Source of the DNA: Paramecium octaurelia
Taxonomy: Eukaryota; Ciliophora; Oligohymenophorea; Peniculida; Parameciidae
Reading direction: 5' to 3'
DNA: 64,000 nt
Assembly (NCBI GenBank): GCA_905182995.1
Contig: CAJJDP010000119.1
Coordinates: 173,384-237,383 of the forward strand
The stretch's first letter is position 1. Each line of letters starts with the position of its first letter. The position numbers were made by a program, and so were the translations under genes. This document shows, one piece after another, positions 60,088 to 64,000 of the stretch. A model generated the notes under the pieces. The model worked only from the letters and a program-made list of their open reading frames with translations, was not told the origin of the DNA and ran no database searches.

Positions 60088-61552
60088 TCAAAAAGAATTT
60101 TATTTTTGTTATTCTTTTCCTTCATAAAATTTAATATATTGACTGACCATTTCGTTTACTTATACTTGAGTTACTTCAACGCTGTCTCTTTTCACAAATT
60201 TCTTGAACAAAAAGTATAGAATGATGACGAAGATAGCTATTAAGATTGAGATAAAAAGAATAAGCCAAATCAGATACTAATAACCACTCCCCTCATTATA
60301 ATAGTCATCTACTTCATCCTTACAAACTGAAGGAGGAGTAACAAAACCTATTAATTTGAATGAAAGCATTACTATTGCAAATTTCACCGAAAATTCCCTT
60401 TCCTGTCAATTTCCCTTTGTAAATTACGGAATTTACCATTGCTGAAGGCACCATCAACCATCCAGCCTAATCTCTTAATAGTAATTGGTGGTCCAATATA
60501 GTATTAAAAGCATTTGTGAGATTTTTAGTAACTTCGTTAGTAACAACATCTCTAAATGAATCATCTCTACATTTGTTTATTTCATCTGCTGGTATTTGTA
60601 AATTGGTTAAAATCTTACTGCCACAAATATAGAAGGCTTGAGGTTTTGAGCATTAAAAATTAAATTTATCCTACTGTCAGTATGAAGTTGTACCATATAC
60701 TAAAAATATTTGTCTGCATAGTATTTGAAGATGCAAGTTTGTCTAATAATCTCTTCAATTATATTTTTTCCTGTTGCAACGCCAGTTCCATCTGGATCTT
60801 CTGCACAATACCTTCTTGAACAGATACAATTATCTGCGTCAGTGAAATTTTCAGTTTCTGTTGTATTGGTATTGAAGATTTCATAAACCAATGTATAATT
60901 GACATTCTCGTTTACTAAAAGATTGTAATATTCAGAGAATTCATCCATCACTCTGTATGAATCTCTGTCATTTACTTTGAGACTAAACATTACATCAGTG
61001 CGTTCCTTCTTTTTAACGTCGAATTTAACTAAAACAAGGACCTTATCATCCAAAATCTCACCAGCTTTGGTGGAGTACTCTTTCAGGATTTAAAAATCCC
61101 TTGATATTATGAATATCGATGGTATGTTAACCTATAACATTTATATTAATTGTGTACTGAGTATCCATGACCATCATCAGCCATAACGAAATCAGAACTC
61201 AATGGTTCATCATTATTATTCCCTATAATAGCTAGTGAATATCCAGCATTCTGGGCATTCCTGACCTTAGTGACGAAGCTACAGCCTCCTCTCTCTATCA
61301 ATACAAAATGACTTTATTAGGCTGGCTCAAGAGGAACGCAAGCATCATTAGGAGAAGCCACGTCAACGTAGCCAACCACTCGATGTCCGAATGGAATTTC
61401 ACTAATTTACTAGACATTATTTAAAACCCAAAATTGGCAAGTGCTATGTCTATTTTTGATCCCAAACGATCCACCAATTCAGCTGGCCTGATTACTTTCA
61501 ATTTGCAATCGACAAATGCAACGATGCAAACAATTAGGAATATAATTTACAT
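60088..61552 (-). CDS. vacuolar-sorting-receptor-like protein with PA domain
   Basis: ATG at 61552 and TGA at 60088-60090; four introns give about 455 aa. The signal peptide is MQIIFLIVCIVAFVDC. A protease-associated (PA) domain follows: GHRVVGYVDVASPNDACVPL, VLIERGGCSFVTKVRNAQNA, GYSLAIIGNN and DDGHGYSVNIPSI. Then come a Cys-rich luminal region (ADNCICSRRYCAEDP; QTCIFKYYADKYF), a transmembrane helix (YLIWLILFISILIAIFVIIL) and a short cytosolic tail. This matches the plant and protist VSR/receptor-like PA proteins that sort soluble cargo to lytic or storage vacuoles. In a ciliate it could sort lysosomal hydrolases or dense-core granule cargo. At the last intron, a 25-nt and a 40-nt choice both keep the frame. 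Confidence 0.88.
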
Positions 61553-62010
61553 TTATATATAAAAAATTAAATTGAGATTCCATCACATTTTATAACCAAA
61601 TTTCTAATGCTCTACCTATTCTAATAAGGTTGAGCATCATCATTGATTGTTTATTGAAGTAAATAAATGAGTCGATATTTACTGGTCATTGTGGTGTTTC
61701 TGTCAAAAGATATGATATTATTAATTATAAGTAGTTTTATGATTAGTTATTCTCTGAATTCCTTTTATCTAATTGCAATGCAGTCGCTAGAATCTCTCCC
61801 TTACTATTTCATTAAAACCCTCAGATAATAAGAAAATGATAACATACAGACTATGCATATTATATATTAAAATACAAGTCTTTGATATTGAATTGAAGAA
61901 GGGTTTTGTTATTATTCTATAAACGAAATAATAATTCAATATAGTTTAAAATTGTATTATATGTACTGATGACTTCTGTGTATGAATAATTTAAATAATT
62001 ATAATATCTA
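61553..62010. other. divergent intergenic region
   Basis: About 460 bp lie between the receptor (-) and Rab (+) starts. A 73-codon plus-strand frame at 61667-61885 begins MSRYLLVIVVFLSKDMILLI and would encode a small hydrophobic protein. It has no homology clue and lies where promoters are expected, so I do not call it. Confidence 0.4.
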
Positions 62011-62718
62011 ATGATCAAGGAATATGACTATTTGTTTAAGTTGGTGATAGTGGGGAATTCAGGAGTCGGGAAGTCTTCATTGTTACTACGTTTTTCTGAT
62101 GATACATTCAGCGATTCCTATCTGACTACTATCGGAGTGGACTTCAGATTCAAGACATTGGAAATTGATGGAAAGAAGGTCAAGCTTCAAATTTGGGACA
62201 CAGCTGGACAGGAGAGATTCCGAACAATAACCAGTGCATATTATAAGGTATTGGGATGAATTAGAATGCAGGGAGCTGATGGAATTGTAATGGTCTATGA
62301 TGTTGCATCCACAGGGTCATTTGAAGACATTGATAAGTTCTGGATCAACGAGGTAGAGTCTTATGCTGAGAAGAATGTCGAGCTGCTATTGCTGGGAAAC
62401 AAGAGTGATGTCGAGGATAAAGCGTAAGATTATGATATTCCTATGAAAGTGTAACAACGTAAAAGGCTTTGGATTATGCAGCTATAAAACGAATGGCACA
62501 CATGGAAGTCAGTGCAAAGACAGCAGATTAGGTATCGAAGGCTTTCTTATCGCTGGCAAAAAAGTTGATTGCAAAAAAGGACTCCCAAGGGTTAAAAGGT
62601 TAAGGGTAATACTATAATTAATAAATTTAAAAGCCCATAAAGGAGTCAGTAAACTTAAGGGTAGAAAATTGGTTAACAAACAGATGATAACAAAAAGGAG
62701 AAGGAAAAGTGTTGTTGA
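62011..62718 (+). CDS. Rab-family small GTPase
   Basis: Introns at 62248-62271, 62424-62449 and 62606-62633 give 209 aa exactly. The G-boxes are all present: P-loop [14 protein letters not shown], switch [16 protein letters not shown], switch [27 protein letters not shown], and MEVSAKTAD. The hypervariable tail ends KKEKEKCC, the double-cysteine geranylgeranylation signal, which only appears after the last intron is removed. The [13 protein letters not shown] and [17 protein letters not shown] sequences point to the Rab1/Rab8 branch, acting in ER-Golgi or post-Golgi exocytic transport. One unusual point is a long insertion-free but divergent segment before [14 protein letters not shown] where most Rabs have a conserved switch-distal loop. 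Confidence 0.95.
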
Positions 62719-62853
62719 ATATATATTAATATTGAGTTTTTTACTAATCACAATATTGCTCATATCTACCCTCTTTTACCTTGAATATATGTTTTATATA
62801 GAGTTTCCTTTTAGTTTTGTTATAAATTAAGATATTTTTTGATGTCGATAGGA

Positions 62854-64000
62854 TCACCTAAAATGCTGTTACAAATGTATAGTACCTCTTTGGAAATTGT
62901 GTTTTATCTCTCTTCTTTGTTCCTTTGTTAATTTGATACCATGAACCTTCTTGCCTTCCATCAATTAAGCTAAGTTTTCTTAAGTGAATATTTCCAATAT
63001 CTCTTCATTCGTGATTTTCTTCTCCTGAATCAACTGATTCTCAAATTAATTATCAATATTAGCATCATCATTTAAATGATGTTAATTTTATTATTATTAA
63101 TATATTAGGTTCTCTAAATCTTCTAAAGGATTGGATTACCATAAAGCTTCACCTTAGTAGGTTGGTGGCAATTTCACATATAGTAATTTACCATTAACAA
63201 AGTCCTTTAGCATTAATTTAGATGCTTTGGCTTCATCTGGCAAGCCTCTACCAGTCATGAACCCTCTTTTTTTACTGTAGGTAGAAAGTACAGTAGATGC
63301 ATCGATAACTTTGAATTCTTGCAAATTGATTCCATAAAGCTTTTCAAAAACAATTTTAGGGATTCTTTCAGCTAATAAATCCATTGGGCTCAAGTAATCT
63401 TTAATATTATCAATGGGTAAGACTCCATTGCATACCATTTCAGCTCTGGATGAAGAAGCATTGGGGAATATTAAACCCGGACAATCACATAGCTTAAATT
63501 AGAATAAGGATCAATACTAATAGATATTTTTCCAATGGTATTGTCTAGAAGTGCTTTGTTTTTCCAGGTCTTGCTGCAACTCCAACTAGTTTCTTATTAC
63601 AAAGGGCATTAATAACTGAACTCTTACCAACATTAGGATATCCCACCATTCCAATAATGACTGTATTCTCATCATGTTATATATCATGATCCTCTTATTC
63701 GATCACTTTGGTTGTCTCCACATTCTCTTATCTTTGCTTCCTAATCTTTTACACCAATGATTTCAACTCTGATAACAATATCTTTCTGTCTGCTATTTTT
63801 GATGTATTTATAAATGCTTCTGTGTTTTCTTCAGTTTTAGGTTCCTCTTATTAAATTAGAATATTGGTTGCATCTTACACTTATTCTTCCTTATCAATTT
63901 TCTCTTATTCCAATTTGGCACTAAAGAACATGTGATTCAGATTCTTTGAATTCAAAAAGGCTGACCACTCCTCTCTAATTTTATCAGATATCAAATCGCT
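62854..64000 (-). CDS. LSG1-type ribosome-export GTPase, N-terminus beyond the window
   Basis: The frame is open at 64000 and ends at TGA 62854-62856, with a 25-nt intron at 63493-63517. About 370 residues are visible. G1 is VGYPNVGKSSVINAL, followed by KKLVGVAARPGKTKHFQTI and the DxPG box LCDCPGLIFPNAS. These come after a helical, acidic insert, as in circularly permuted GTPases. The downstream region (AEMVCNGVLPIDNIKDYLSP; KRGFMTGRGLPDEAKASK; LKDFVNGKLLYVKLPP) matches LSG1. LSG1 releases NMD3 from pre-60S ribosomal subunits in the cytoplasm. The C-terminus (KVHGIKLTKEQRREIKHNF) is basic, as expected for ribosome binding. The N-terminal G4/G5 boxes lie outside the window. Confidence 0.92.

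Overview
The window is AT-rich nuclear DNA of a ciliate, almost certainly macronuclear DNA of Paramecium or a close relative. Three observations support this. First, every convincing reading frame uses TAA and TAG as sense codons, read as glutamine at conserved positions, and TGA is the only stop. Second, nearly all genes are cut by very short GT..AG introns of about 20-31 nt, with GTA starts and TAG/AAG ends; removing them restores recognisable proteins exactly in frame. Third, several genes belong to ciliate families, including a trichocyst matrix protein and a TmcB-like membrane protein. Genes are dense, on both strands, with short AT-rich spacers. Spliced models below were built by hand, and most close to an exact multiple of three.

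Layout from left to right. 1-6.2 kb: a gene tail, a small C-terminal membrane protein, a SAC3/LENG8-like RNA-export factor (+), and a cyclic-nucleotide-domain K+ channel (-). 7.3-16.4 kb: a small protein kinase (+), a 695-aa unknown (-), a mitochondrial-type glutamate dehydrogenase (+), an unknown (+), a small unknown (-), and a Gln-rich coiled-coil protein (+). 16.5-25.8 kb: a secreted Cys-rich repeat protein (+), a small unknown (-), a full-length ABCC transporter (-), and the PKA regulatory subunit (+). 26.4-28 kb: poorly coding DNA, including a strikingly G-rich, C-poor stretch. 28-35.8 kb: a large SNF2/CHD remodeler with a bromodomain set between its chromodomains and Cys/His fingers at the end (+), a tandem-PX protein (+), and serine hydroxymethyltransferase (+).

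37-51.2 kb: a predicted acylated small protein (+), a trichocyst matrix protein (-), a 1789-aa multi-pass protein (+), a type I membrane protein with one apparent frameshift (-), and a WWE plus PARP-like protein whose catalytic histidine is missing (+). 52-64 kb: a small unknown (+), an S1/P1 nuclease (+), an OB-fold-like protein (+), a small unknown (-), a MORN protein (-), a tubulin tyrosine ligase-like enzyme with a long disordered N-terminus (-), a vacuolar-sorting-receptor-like protein (-), a Rab GTPase (+), and the LSG1 ribosome-export GTPase, cut by the window edge (-).

There is no operon logic. Neighbouring genes are functionally unrelated, as expected for a eukaryotic chromosome. The themes present are cyclic-nucleotide and K+ signalling, regulated secretion and endomembrane traffic, cilia, and chromatin. 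The most novel-looking items are the bromodomain-in-chromodomain remodeler and the histidine-less WWE/PARP-like protein.
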